Shown here piece by piece: positions 1-8,969 of a DNA stretch of 40,208 bases. Within the stretch, counting starts at the first letter, position 1. The number at the start of each line of letters is the position of its first letter. The notes beneath the pieces are model-generated. The model saw nothing but the letters and a program-made list of their open reading frames with translations. It had not been told where the DNA came from and did no database searches. The DNA is taken from assembly GCA_025451035.1 (NCBI GenBank), contig JANWLE010000027.1:1-40208 (forward strand), read 5' to 3'. This stretch comes from Solirubrobacteraceae bacterium. GTDB taxonomy: Bacteria > Actinomycetota > Thermoleophilia > Solirubrobacterales > Solirubrobacteraceae. The translations under genes and the position numbers were made by a program.

Positions 1-760
1 AGACGGCGTCGGCGCCGGTGCGGGTGAGCAGCTCGAGCCGCTTGGCGATCTCGCCGTGCAGCGCCAGCGCCGCGGGCTGCAGGTCGTTGACCAAGAGCTC
101 GGCGGCCGGCAGCCACGCGCCTGCGCCAAGTGCGTGCTCGAGTGCGTCGTGGACTCCAGCGAGCTCGTGGCGCTCGCGCGCGAGCGCCATGCGGCCGGCC
201 TGCTCATACACCGCCGCCGTGGACAGGCCGCCGACGGCGGGTGCGATGAGCACGCCGAGCGGGCTATGCGGTTCCGGTAGCGCGCGCAGATGCTCTCCCG
301 AGCCGCTCGCCAGCCAGCGCCCGGGGGTGATCGCGGCGGGCACGTCGGCACCCAGGTCGACGGCGAGCTCTGCCAGCAGCTCGGAGCCGAGCCCAGAGAC
401 GTGGGCGGCCAAGCGCAGCGCGCCGGCGGCGTCCGCGGAGCCGCCGCCGAGACCGGCGGCGACCGGTATGCGCTTTTGGATGCGCAGGCGCAGCGGCGGC
501 GCATCCCACCCCGTCGCCTCGCGAAACAACTTGAGCGCCCTGGCGGCGAGGTTCAGCTCGCTCGGCCCGTCGACGCCGGGGCAGATCACCTCATCAGAGC
601 CGGCCGGCTCACCGGCGAGCTCGAGCACGAGCTCATCCGCGAGCGACACCGACTGCATGACGGAGACGATCTCGTGCTTGCCGTCCTCACGCGGCGGACC
701 GAGGAACAGGCCGAGGTTGACCTTCGCCGCGGCCAGCGTCTGCGCGGGCAGCGCGGTCAT
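1..760 (-). CDS. ispE: 4-diphosphocytidyl-2-C-methyl-D-erythritol kinase (C-terminus cut by window edge)
   Basis: ATP-dependent GHMP-family kinase of the non-mevalonate (MEP) isoprenoid pathway; it phosphorylates the 2-hydroxyl of CDP-methylerythritol in the cytoplasm. About 253 codons are visible. The N-terminus reads TALPAQTLAAAKVNLGLFLG, matching the family's first substrate motif (A-K-x-N-L-x-L). The glycine-rich GHMP ATP loop PVAAGLGGGSADAAGAL is intact near residue 95. Family members run about 280-310 residues, so roughly the last 50, with the third GHMP motif, lie outside the window. The ATG at 760 overlaps the rsmA stop in an ATGA, indicating translational coupling. rsmA-ispE adjacency is common in actinobacteria. 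Confidence 0.95.
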   Translation of the reverse strand, partial: MTALPAQTLAAAKVNLGLFLGPPREDGKHEIVSVMQSVSLADELVLELAGEPAGSDEVICPGVDGPSELNLAARALKLFREATGWDAPPLRLRIQKRIPVAAGLGGGSADAAGALRLAAHVSGLGSELLAELAVDLGADVPAAITPGRWLASGSGEHLRALPEPHSPLGVLIAPAVGGLSTAAVYEQAGRMALARERHELAGVHDALEHALGAGAWLPAAELLVNDLQPAALALHGEIAKRLELLTRTGADAV

Positions 761-1584
761 AGCCCCAGCGCCGCTCCGAGCGCGCTGAAGTCCTCGGGGG
801 AGAGCCGCTCGGCGCGCACGTCCGGCGGGTGGCCGAGCTCGACGAGGATCGCCCGCAGCTCCTGGGCTGAGCGACCGCGCGTGTCATGCGCGTGGCGCAG
901 CGAGCCGACGAGCGTCTTGCGCCTGTGCGCGAAGGCGTCGCCGATCAACGCCCGCAGCGGCGCGCTCGGTCCCTCGCCGGTGCGCGTCATGCCCAGCAGC
1001 ACCGAGTCGACGTTCGGCACCGGGTGAAAGACGGTGCGGGGAATGGCGCGCAGCAGGCGCACCTCGCAAGCGAGCTGGGCGATCACCGACGGCGTGCCAT
1101 AGGTGCCGCCGCCGGGCTTGCTCGCCAGCCGCTCGCCGACCTCGCGCTGCACCATCGCCACCCAGCCGGTGACGCTCGGCAGCTCGCAGATCGTGCGCAG
1201 CAGCGCGGCGGCGGCGATCCCGTACGGGAGGTTCGCGATGACCTTGCTCGGCGTCGGGCGCATGCCGGCGAGGTCGACCTTCAGTGCGTCACCCCAGTGC
1301 ACGGTGACGTTCGCGTGCGGCGCGGTAGCGTCGGTGAGCGCCTCCCGCAGGCGGGTGTCGAGCTCGATCACGTGGACGTGACGCGCGCGGGAGGCGAGAT
1401 GCTCGGAGAGCACGCCGAGGCCGCCGCCGATCTCGAGCGTGACGTCGGTGCTGGCCAGCTGCGCGGCGGCCGCGATGACCTCGAGGATGTTCGAGTCGAT
1501 CAGGAAGTTCTGGCCGAGCTCGCGGTCGGGGCGCACCGCGAACTGGCGCAGACGACGCAGGCTCGGCTGGTTGGGGTGGCCCAT
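757..1584 (-). CDS. rsmA: 16S rRNA (adenine1518/1519-N6)-dimethyltransferase RsmA (KsgA)
   Basis: Dimethylates two adjacent adenines in the 3'-terminal hairpin of 16S rRNA during late 30S assembly. The 275-residue protein has the N-terminal family signature GQNFLIDSNIL, SAM motif I LEIGGGLGVLSEHL, and catalytic motif IV NLPY (in VIANLPYGIAAAAL). The reading frame is open further upstream, but the ATG at 1584 is preceded by a strong GGAGGTGA Shine-Dalgarno sequence about 7 nt away and gives the normal family length and N-terminus. It lies 8 bp after tatD and overlaps ispE by 4 bp, so it belongs to the metG-tatD-rsmA-ispE operon. Confidence 0.96.
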   Translation of the reverse strand: MGHPNQPSLRRLRQFAVRPDRELGQNFLIDSNILEVIAAAAQLASTDVTLEIGGGLGVLSEHLASRARHVHVIELDTRLREALTDATAPHANVTVHWGDALKVDLAGMRPTPSKVIANLPYGIAAAALLRTICELPSVTGWVAMVQREVGERLASKPGGGTYGTPSVIAQLACEVRLLRAIPRTVFHPVPNVDSVLLGMTRTGEGPSAPLRALIGDAFAHRRKTLVGSLRHAHDTRGRSAQELRAILVELGHPPDVRAERLSPEDFSALGAALGL

Positions 1585-1592
1585 TGCGAAGC

Positions 1593-2341
1593 TCACCTCC
1601 AGCCGAACACGCGTGCGGCGTTGCGCTCCACGGTGCGCGCCAGCTCGTCCAGTGAGACGCCCCGCAGCTCCGCCAGAAAGGCCGCGGTGTGAGCGACGAA
1701 CGCGGGCTGGTTCGGCTGTCCGCGGACAGCCTGCGGCGTCAGGTAGGGAGCATCGGTCTCGACCAGCAGGCGCTCTGCGGGGACCGCCTTGGCGGCGTCG
1801 GCGAGCTCTGTGGCGTTCCTGTAGGTGACGTTTCCGGCGAACGAGATGACATACCCGCGGTCCAGGCACTCCTGCAGCTGCGCGGCCATCGAGAAGCAGT
1901 GCATCACCACGCTCAGGCCCTGCGCCTCGCTGGCCAGCAGCGCGAGCGTCTGGCGCTCAGCGGCGCGAGTGTGGATCACCAGCGGCTTGCCTGTGCGCCG
2001 CGCAAGGGAGATCTGCGCGCGGAAGGCACGCTGCTGCGCCTCGACGGGCGCGGCCTCGCGGTAGAAGTCAAAGCCGGTCTCGCCGATCGCTGCGCAGCGC
2101 TCGTGCGCCGCCAGCTCTTCGAGCAGCGTGAGAGTGTCCTCGTCGAAGCTGCTCGCCTCGTTGGGATGATGACCGACCGCCGCGTAGACCTCGGCGAACT
2201 GAGTGGAGGCATCCAGCGCCGCGCGCGAGGAGGCGCCGTCCAGGCCGACGGTGAGGATGCGGCTCACCCCGGCCGCTCTGGCTGCCGCCAAGAGCTCGTC
2301 GTTCGCTGGCGCGCACAGGTGCAGGTGCGTGTGGCTGTCGA

Positions 2342-2345
<4 letters not shown>
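1593..2345 (-). CDS. tatD: TatD family metal-dependent hydrolase/DNase
   Basis: TIM-barrel metallohydrolase of the TatD family; members act as 3'-5' exonucleases or DNases in DNA repair and D-Tyr-tRNA-type quality control, so the exact substrate is uncertain. Metal ligands are visible: DSHTHLHL at residues 3-10, GETGFDF (the conserved Glu) near 90, VIHTR near 125, VMHCF near 150 and VETDAPYLTP near 200. The 250-residue length is normal. The ATG at 2345 overlaps the metG stop (ATGA), so translation is probably coupled. The metG-tatD-rsmA order is widely conserved in Gram-positive bacteria. Confidence 0.94.
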
Positions 2346-3847
<1,502 letters not shown>

Positions 3848-3902
3848 CAAGGCTACCCGCCCCCCGTCAGCGGGAGCTTCCAGGAGACCGCGCTCGCGGC
3901 GC

Positions 3903-4124
3903 TCAGCGCCGGCGCACGTTGGTCAGCGAGACCGTGTGCTCGTTGCCGGAGCTCAGCGAGCGGACCCGCAGCCTGAGCCAGCTGAAGCCGACCACCTCGC
4001 CCGTGCCGCTGCCTCCGGCGAGACGAAACTCGACCTGGCGCCCGCGGCTGTAGCGGCGGCTCAGCAGGACGCGCACTAGGAATAGCGCCAGCAGGATGAC
4101 GAGGGCGAGATAGAGGATGCTCAT
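3903..4124 (-). CDS. Small single-pass membrane protein, unknown function
   Basis: 73-residue protein that I do not recognise. Residues 2-21 (SILYLALVILLALFLVRVLL) form one hydrophobic helix, followed by basic residues SRRYSRGRQ. This predicts the N-terminus outside or in the membrane and a cytoplasmic C-terminal part of about 50 residues. That part alternates charged and hydrophobic residues (VEFRLAGGSGTGEVVGFSWL) and looks like a small beta-rich domain. The ATG at 4124 is preceded by AAAGGCAGC, a weak ribosome-binding site. It lies between rsmI and metG on the same strand, 52 bp before metG, and is probably cotranscribed with it. Function is unknown. Confidence 0.6.
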   Translation of the reverse strand: MSILYLALVILLALFLVRVLLSRRYSRGRQVEFRLAGGSGTGEVVGFSWLRLRVRSLSSGNEHTVSLTNVRRR

Positions 4125-4210
4125 TGCTGCCTTTGAGCGCTAGATCGTCAGGACGGCCGCTCGGGGCGAGCACCGGCACGCCGGACTCGACGAGTGTCGG
4201 GTGCCGCGGC

Positions 4211-5041
4211 TTAGCTCTCACCTAGCAGACCGTCATACAGCTCGTTGGCGCTCACGCCCGTGAGCTTGGCGAGCACGCCAGCCGCGGGACGGGGGCGGGC
4301 GCCAGCGTCGACGAGCGCGCGCAGCGCCGCGAGCGCGTCGGCGGGCTCGCGGCTAGCGGCGGGTGCCTGCGCGATGACGAGCACGACCTCCCCGCGCGGC
4401 GTGTGCTCGCGGTAGTGGGCTGCGAGCTGGGCGGCGGTGGCGCGCCTGACTTCCTCGTGCAGCTTGGTCAGCTCGCGACAGACAGCCACTTGACGCGACG
4501 GCTCGAGCTCGCTCAACACGAGCAGCGTCTGCGCGAGCCGCCGCGGCGACTCGAGCGCCACCAGCGTCTGGGGCGAGCTGGCCAAGACGCGCTCGAGCTC
4601 AGCGCGCTTGCGCGGGAGAAAGCCGGCGAAGCAGAAGCTCTGCGCGGTGTGCCCGGAGGCGACGAGCGCCGCCGTCACAGAGCTCGGGCCGGGCAGCACC
4701 CGCACCTCTAGCTGCGCGTCCAGGGCCGCACGGACCAGCTCATAGCCGGGGTCGGAGATGAGCGGCGTCCCCGCGTCTGAGACGAGCGCGACGACCGCGC
4801 CCGAGCGCATTCGCTCGAGCAGCTGCGCGGTGCGGGCCCGTTCGTTGTGCTCGTGGAAGCTGACGAGCTCGCGGGCATGTATCTGGTGGCGTTCAAGCAG
4901 CACACGCGTGTGGCGGGTGTCCTCGCAGGCGAGGATGTCGGCCTCGCGCAGCGCGCCCAGCACGCGCAAAGTGACGTCTTCGAGGTTGCCGATCGGCGTC
5001 GCGCACACCAGCAGCCCGCCGCCGGCTAGCTCACCCTTCAA
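4211..5041 (-). CDS. rsmI: 16S rRNA (cytidine1402-2'-O)-methyltransferase RsmI
   Basis: Tetrapyrrole-methylase-fold enzyme that 2'-O-methylates C1402 of 16S rRNA at the decoding centre. The N-terminus LLVCATPIGNLEDVTLRVL and the signature ACEDTRHTRVLLERH are diagnostic. VALVSDAGTPLISDPGYELV and the LPGPSSVTAALVASG loop complete the SAM-binding cleft, and GFLPRK is also typical. The 276-residue length is normal. Its 5' end overlaps the 3' end of the ROK kinase by 11 bp, so the two are probably cotranscribed. rsmI next to metG/tatD is a common Gram-positive arrangement. Confidence 0.96.
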   Translation of the reverse strand: MKGELAGGGLLVCATPIGNLEDVTLRVLGALREADILACEDTRHTRVLLERHQIHARELVSFHEHNERARTAQLLERMRSGAVVALVSDAGTPLISDPGYELVRAALDAQLEVRVLPGPSSVTAALVASGHTAQSFCFAGFLPRKRAELERVLASSPQTLVALESPRRLAQTLLVLSELEPSRQVAVCRELTKLHEEVRRATAAQLAAHYREHTPRGEVVLVIAQAPAASREPADALAALRALVDAGARPRPAAGVLAKLTGVSANELYDGLLGES

Positions 5042-6017
5042 CCGATGCTCCCAGCAGCAACCCGTCGAGCCCGTCGAAGGCGAGCGCGGCCGCGCCGATC
5101 ATGCCCGCCTCGGTGCCGAAGTGCGCCCGCTCGACACGCACCTGTTCGCGTGAGGGACGCAGCCCGCGTTCGGCGAGCACGCGTCGGGCGGGCTCGAGCA
5201 GCAGCTCGCCCGCCGCGATCACGCCGCCGCCGACGACGATGACCTCCAGGTTGAGCATGTTCACGAGGTTCACGATCCCCACGCCGAGGCGCCGGCCGAT
5301 CAGCTCGATCAGCCCGATCGCTTCGCTGTCGCCGTCGTGGGCCAGCTCGGTCACGAGCGCGCCGGTGATCGCGCGTCCGGAGGCTAGCGCCCGGCCGAGG
5401 CTCGAGTCGGGGCGCTCGTGCGCGAGCGCCAGCGCTTCGCGGGCGAGCGCGGTGCCGGAGGCGAGACTCTCCAGGCAGCCGTGGTTTGGGCAGTTGCCCT
5501 GGCACGGCGGCCCGTTTTCGTCGATCACCATGTGGCCGAGCTCGCCGGCGGCGCCGTGAGCGCCACGGTAGAGGCGCCCGGAGAGGATCAGGCCCCCGCC
5601 GATGCCCGTGCCAACCGTCAGCATCGCCGCGTGCGAGCAGCCACGTGCCGCGCCGGCGCGGTGCTCCGCGAGCGCGGCTACGTTCGCGTCATTGTCGACG
5701 AACGCCGGCAGGCCGAGCCGCTCGCTCATCACCGCCCGGAAGTCGATGTCGGCGAGCGGGAGATTGACGGCCATGACCGCCACGCCACGATCCTGGTCGA
5801 TCAGGCAAGGGATGCCGAAACCGACGGCACTCACCTCGACTGGGCTCGAGGCCCGTACCTCCTCGACGGCGTCGACCACCGTGTCGAGCACCTCCTTCTG
5901 GTCTGCGCCGGGCGCCGGGCGCTGGACGCGCTGCAATACGCGCAGCTGCTCGTCGAGCGCGCCGACGATCAGCTTGGTGCCGCCGAGGTCGACTCCGATC
6001 ACGCACTTGGGGTGCAT
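5031..6017 (-). CDS. ROK family sugar kinase (glucokinase-like)
   Basis: 328-residue cytoplasmic ROK protein. It has the phosphate-1 loop IGVDLGGTKLIVG at residues 7-19, the phosphate-2 region TVGTGIGGGLILSG, catalytic Asp in FVDNDANVAALAE, and the ROK zinc site GHM followed by CQGNC and GCLE. There is no N-terminal DNA-binding domain, so this is a kinase and not an XylR/NagC-type repressor. ATP-dependent phosphorylation of glucose is the likeliest activity, but N-acetylmannosamine or another sugar is possible. No Shine-Dalgarno sequence precedes the ATG; a TATAGT hexamer lies 6 nt before it, so the mRNA is probably leaderless. It heads the transcription unit that runs into rsmI. Confidence 0.9.
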   Translation of the reverse strand: MHPKCVIGVDLGGTKLIVGALDEQLRVLQRVQRPAPGADQKEVLDTVVDAVEEVRASSPVEVSAVGFGIPCLIDQDRGVAVMAVNLPLADIDFRAVMSERLGLPAFVDNDANVAALAEHRAGAARGCSHAAMLTVGTGIGGGLILSGRLYRGAHGAAGELGHMVIDENGPPCQGNCPNHGCLESLASGTALAREALALAHERPDSSLGRALASGRAITGALVTELAHDGDSEAIGLIELIGRRLGVGIVNLVNMLNLEVIVVGGGVIAAGELLLEPARRVLAERGLRPSREQVRVERAHFGTEAGMIGAAALAFDGLDGLLLGASVEG

Positions 6018-6023
6018 TGGGCA

Positions 6024-6029
6024 ACTATA
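6024..6029 (-). promoter_or_regulatory. -10 hexamer (TATAGT) of the ROK kinase gene, leaderless layout
   Basis: TATAGT on the minus strand ends 6 nt before the ATG at 6017, and no Shine-Dalgarno sequence is present. A transcript from this hexamer would begin at or next to the start codon. No clear -35 is visible. Confidence 0.55.
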
Positions 6030-6140
6030 GGTGCGCTGCTTTGGAGGCGAGCCTCAGACGGCTCGAGCGTGAAGACCCGAGCGTTGGTTTAGGCGCCCGT
6101 AAGCTTGCTCGCGCAAAACTCTTCTAAGCAGCCCAAGCCG

Positions 6141-7277
6141 ATGAGCCCGCCCCCACAGGACAGCCCGCAAGACAGGCCCCGTTATCCGCCCGCGCCGCCA
6201 GCGGGTGCTGCTGGCCCGCGCGAGCCGCGGCGAGCCGACGCGCCCGTCTACACCCGCTACCGCGCTCGACCGAGGCTGTTTGGCTCAGGCGACGATGAGC
6301 AGCTGGCGCCCGAGCCCGCTCGCGTGGGGCGGCCGCGGCGCCTCACGCCCAGGCGGCTGGCGCTGGCGCTCGTAGCGGTGATCGCCGGCTGGCTCGTGCT
6401 TTCGCTCGTCTTGTTTCTCCTCAGCTCGCACTTCGAGCGCGTCTCGCCACCGGCGGACGTCAACAGCGTGCTCGACCCGGGCGGCTTCCCGCTGGCGAGC
6501 ACCACGAACATCCTCGTGCTCGGATCCGACCAGCGCCAGAAGAGCTCCAAGGAACCCGGCGCGAACACGTCCGGCCCGAGCCGCTCGGACACGATCATGC
6601 TGGTGCGCACCGGCGGCGGGCACTCCGCCCGGCTCTCGATCCCGAGGGACACGGTCGTGGAAATCCCCGGTCACGGCGAACAGAAGATCAACGCCGCGTA
6701 CGCGTTCGGCGGGCCGAAGCTTTCGATCACGGTGCTCAAGCGCTACCTGGGGATACCGATCAACCACGTGGTGATCGTCAGCTTCGAAGACTTCCCGGCG
6801 CTCGTCGACGCGATGGGCGGCGTCGACTACAGCGGCGGTTGCGTGATCGCGCGTGTCGATGGCGGCTACAGCAACGGCGGCGTGACGCTGCGCCTGAAGG
6901 CCGGCGCCCACCATCTCGATGGCCGCGAAGCGCTCGCTCTGGCGCGCACCCGCGAGAACCTCTGCGACCCGCGCCAGAGCGACCTCGAGCGCGTGCAGCG
7001 CCAGCAGCGCCTGCTGCAGGAAATCAAGAGCCGGCTGCTGAGCCCCTCGAGCTTCCTGCGCCTGCCGCTGATCGCGTGGAACGCCCCGCCGACGATCATC
7101 TCCGACATGTCCGGGCCGACCCTGCTCGGCCTGTTCGCGGCACTCGAGCTGGGCGGCACGCCGCCGACGCGAGTGCTCGGACCGCAGGGCGTCGTGACCC
7201 TCCCCGACGGGGAGACGGGGTTGCGCGTCTCCGCCTCACAGTGGCGTGCGGCCGCCGCGCGGTTCATGGCGGGCTGA
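6141..7277 (+). CDS. LytR-CpsA-Psr (LCP) family cell-wall polymer ligase
   Basis: Membrane-anchored phosphotransferase that attaches lipid-linked wall polymers (arabinogalactan-, teichoic- or other glycopolymer-type) to peptidoglycan. The 378-residue protein starts with a Pro-rich cytoplasmic tail of about 65 residues. One transmembrane helix follows at about 72-95 (LALALVAVIAGWLVLSLVLF), then an extracellular LCP domain. LCP hallmarks are NILVLGSDQR, SRSDTIMLVR, LSIPRDTVVEIPG, KINAAYAFGGP, and the Arg-rich ALARTRENLCDPRQSDLERV that binds the pyrophosphate of the lipid donor. A TTG at 6105 is also in frame; the ATG at 6141 is preferred. It is divergent from the ROK kinase, with 123 bp between them. 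Confidence 0.92.
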   Translation: MSPPPQDSPQDRPRYPPAPPAGAAGPREPRRADAPVYTRYRARPRLFGSGDDEQLAPEPARVGRPRRLTPRRLALALVAVIAGWLVLSLVLFLLSSHFERVSPPADVNSVLDPGGFPLASTTNILVLGSDQRQKSSKEPGANTSGPSRSDTIMLVRTGGGHSARLSIPRDTVVEIPGHGEQKINAAYAFGGPKLSITVLKRYLGIPINHVVIVSFEDFPALVDAMGGVDYSGGCVIARVDGGYSNGGVTLRLKAGAHHLDGREALALARTRENLCDPRQSDLERVQRQQRLLQEIKSRLLSPSSFLRLPLIAWNAPPTIISDMSGPTLLGLFAALELGGTPPTRVLGPQGVVTLPDGETGLRVSASQWRAAAARFMAG

Positions 7278-7304
7278 GCGTTTCGGCGCGGGGTGTGCGT
7301 GTGG

Positions 7305-7335
7305 CCAGCCGCTGGCGCTAGGCGGCCGCGGCTGG
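7305..7335. terminator. Possible bidirectional terminator hairpin between LCP and ruc-like genes
   Basis: Perfect 8-bp inverted repeat (CCAGCCGC and GCGGCTGG) around a 15-nt loop, spanning the end of the minus-strand ruc-like gene and lying 28 bp beyond the LCP stop. There is no T tract, which is common for actinobacterial hairpins. It sits between two convergent genes. Confidence 0.4.
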
Positions 7336-7677
7336 CTCCGCCTTCTTGGCGCTGGCGCCGTCGCCTTTCGCCGCAGCGGCGGTGTCTGCTTTCGCGGTGT
7401 CTGCTTTCGCGGCGTCGCCTTTGTCCTCGGCCTGCGTTTTCTCGGAGGAAGCAGCCGCCGATGAGCTGCTGGCGTCGGACTGGTTCTCGCGCTGGCGCTT
7501 GCGCGTACCGTAGTCGGTGTTGTAGAAGCCCGAGCCCTTGAAGTGCACGGCCGGGGCATGCAGGACGCGCTCCACGGGGACGCCCGTCTCGGGGTCGGTC
7601 CTGAGCGGCTCGTCACTGAAGGACTGCAGCAGCTCGAACGTCGTGCCGTCTGGTCGTCTGTACTCGTAGATAGGCAT
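7318..7677 (-). CDS. FmdB/Ruc-like small chaperone lacking the zinc-ribbon cysteines
   Basis: 119-residue protein. The N-terminal half (MPIYEYRRPDGTTFELLQSF, SDEPL, then VHFKGSGFYNTDYG) is a clear FmdB-family domain. The closest known relative I can name is Mycobacterium tuberculosis Ruc (Rv0991c), a redox-regulated chaperone with a disordered tail that is coregulated with hsp60/hsp70. Here the two CxxC pairs are replaced (YRRPDG and DPETG), and the protein contains no cysteine. Residues from about 60 on are a disordered Ser/Ala/Lys/Asp tail with the repeated unit AKADTA. The ATG at 7677 gives the canonical MPIYEY; a GTG at 7683 is possible. No Shine-Dalgarno sequence is present. The start codon touches a CIRCE operator, which supports a heat-shock role. 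Confidence 0.85.
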   Translation of the reverse strand: MPIYEYRRPDGTTFELLQSFSDEPLRTDPETGVPVERVLHAPAVHFKGSGFYNTDYGTRKRQRENQSDASSSSAAASSEKTQAEDKGDAAKADTAKADTAAAAKGDGASAKKAEPAAAA

Positions 7678-7703
7678 TGGCACTCGAATTATAAGAGTGC
7701 CAA
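7677..7703 (-). promoter_or_regulatory. CIRCE element (HrcA operator) over the promoter of the ruc-like gene
   Basis: Perfect 9-bp inverted repeat with a 9-bp spacer: TTGGCACTC at 7677-7685 and GAGTGCCAA at 7695-7703. The CIRCE consensus is TTAGCACTC-N9-GAGTGCTAA; this site differs by one symmetric pair (A to G, T to C) and keeps the exact arm and spacer lengths. On the minus strand the spacer contains TATAAT (7693-7688), a consensus -10 hexamer 10 nt before the ATG, and the operator's last base is the A of the ATG. HrcA binding here would block RNA polymerase, and heat or unfolded protein would relieve it. Confidence 0.88.
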
Positions 7704-7734
7704 AGACATTTTGGGGAACTGCGCTGTCCGCGGC

Positions 7735-8343
7735 TCAATCGGCCAGCAGGGCCCGCACACAAGTTATGCCTGCTTGCATCGTTGCAGCGAAGTCCCGGTC
7801 CGGCTCGCTCAGCATTCTCAGCGCGAAGCCGTCGGCGAGCGAGAAGAGGATCTCCGCCACCGCCTCAGGCTCGGCGTGCAAGCGCAATACGCCCCGGCTC
7901 TGCGCGTTCGCGAGCAACACGCCGACCTGCTCGCGCGTGCGGCGCAACAGCTCGGAGTACTCGAGCGCGATCTCACGGTTACGCCGCGACAGCGTGAACA
8001 GCTCGAAGACGAGCGTCAGAAAGTCAGGTTCGGCGCTGACCGTCTTCTGCAGGTTGCGCGCCATCAGGTCGATGAAGTCATCGGCTGTGCGCGCGTTCGT
8101 CAGCTGGCGCTCGAGCATCTCCATGCGCACCTCGCATTCGCGGCGCACCGTCTCGACCAGCAGCTGCTCCTTGGTACCAAAGTAGTAGTGCAGAAGCCCC
8201 CGCGAGACGCCCGCTTCGCGGGCGACGTGGTCGAACGTGGCAGCCGCGGCGCCGCGGCTCGCGACGCTGCGGCGCATCGCCTCGATTATGCGCTGGGGCT
8301 TCTCGCCAGAGAGCGATCTGCTCGCCGCTACGGAACTCGCCAC
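7735..8343 (-). CDS. TetR/AcrR family transcriptional regulator
   Basis: 202-residue one-component repressor. The N-terminal TetR helix-turn-helix is clear at about residues 18-65: RIIEAMRRSVASRGAAAATF, then VAREAGVSRGLLHYYFGTKEQLL. The C-terminal ligand domain (LARNLQ, LTLVFELFTLSRRNREIA, EAVAEILFSLADGFALRML) resembles the BetI/TetR_C_6 type. Its ligand and targets cannot be read from the sequence. The start is GTG at 8343, only 28 bp after the upstream membrane-protein gene on the same strand, so the two probably form an operon. No nearby transporter suggests a drug-efflux role. Confidence 0.9.
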   Translation of the reverse strand: MASSVAASRSLSGEKPQRIIEAMRRSVASRGAAAATFDHVAREAGVSRGLLHYYFGTKEQLLVETVRRECEVRMEMLERQLTNARTADDFIDLMARNLQKTVSAEPDFLTLVFELFTLSRRNREIALEYSELLRRTREQVGVLLANAQSRGVLRLHAEPEAVAEILFSLADGFALRMLSEPDRDFAATMQAGITCVRALLAD

Positions 8344-8371
8344 AGTGATGTTGTCCAGGCGCCGTGGCGCT

Positions 8372-8824
8372 CTAGGACGCCTCTGTCCCTACGGTGGAGG
8401 GCGCCTCCTGCGCGGGCATGGTGGTGGAGCTGTAGTCGAACTCCTCCTCTGCGCCGAACAGCATGTCGAGCACCTTGGAGCGAAGATCCTCGCTGAGGAC
8501 AAGCGCGAGGGTCGCGCCGACGACCAGCAGCAGCAGCGGGCGAGCCAGGCCGCCCGAGCGTTTGCGCGGCGGCGGCGAGGTCATCGCGTTCGCGGCGTTG
8601 CGCAGCGCACTGGCCGCCTGCGACAGTTCGCGCTGAAGCTTCTTGTCTTCGAAGATCGCCTTGCTGGCGGGCTTACCGTTGTTCATCCGCGTATAGGCGC
8701 CGCGGGCGGCACCGTACGCGGTGAGCAGGCTCGCGCGCAGATCCTCGTCTTCGATCAAGCGCTTGATGTACTGGTTTCTCGCAAGCGCCTCACGCGCCTT
8801 GCCGATGTCATCCTTTGCCGCCAT
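8372..8824 (-). CDS. Conserved-looking single-pass membrane protein, unknown function
   Basis: 150-residue protein that I do not recognise. Residues 1-80 are a charged helical region (DDIGKAREALARNQYIKRLI, then LRASLLTAYGAARGAYTRM). A Pro/Arg stretch (SPPPRKRSGG) precedes one transmembrane helix at about 93-108 (ARPLLLLVVGATLALVL), and a short acidic tail follows. The positive-inside rule puts the N-terminal domain in the cytoplasm. The ATG at 8824 has GGTGG about 10 nt upstream and a plausible promoter further up. It lies upstream of the TetR gene and could be its partner or target. Confidence 0.7.
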   Translation of the reverse strand: MAAKDDIGKAREALARNQYIKRLIEDEDLRASLLTAYGAARGAYTRMNNGKPASKAIFEDKKLQRELSQAASALRNAANAMTSPPPRKRSGGLARPLLLLVVGATLALVLSEDLRSKVLDMLFGAEEEFDYSSTTMPAQEAPSTVGTEAS

Positions 8825-8867
8825 CTGTAAGCCACCACCTATGCATCGCGCGTTGCCGGTCACACCC

Positions 8868-8895
8868 AATATACCCGCTGGGTAAAGCCCACTAA
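8868..8895 (-). promoter_or_regulatory. Candidate sigma70-type promoter for the 8372-8824 gene
   Basis: On the minus strand, TTAGTG (8895-8890) and TATATT (8873-8868) are separated by 16 bp. They would give a leader of about 37 nt carrying the GGTGG ribosome-binding site. The rest of the 145-bp gap 8825-8969 is G/C-rich, and I see nothing else in it. Confidence 0.4.
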
Positions 8896-8969
8896 GCACC
8901 CACCCGCGCCCCCACGGCGAGGGCCGCCCGCTCGCCAAGAGCCCGACCATGCCGGCGCGCTCCCGACTC

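Noticed and set aside
18-1692. Long open frames on the plus strand opposite ispE, rsmA and tatD
   Set aside because: They lie antisense to unmistakable genes, are rich in Arg/Ala/Pro and lack any family motif. In G/C-rich DNA the opposite strand of a real gene is often open. The same applies to most long antisense frames elsewhere in the window.
3853-4221. 122-codon frame overlapping the small membrane protein
   Set aside because: It is in another frame of the same strand, has poor codon use and no start signal; the 73-residue frame has a clear transmembrane helix and G/C-ending codons.
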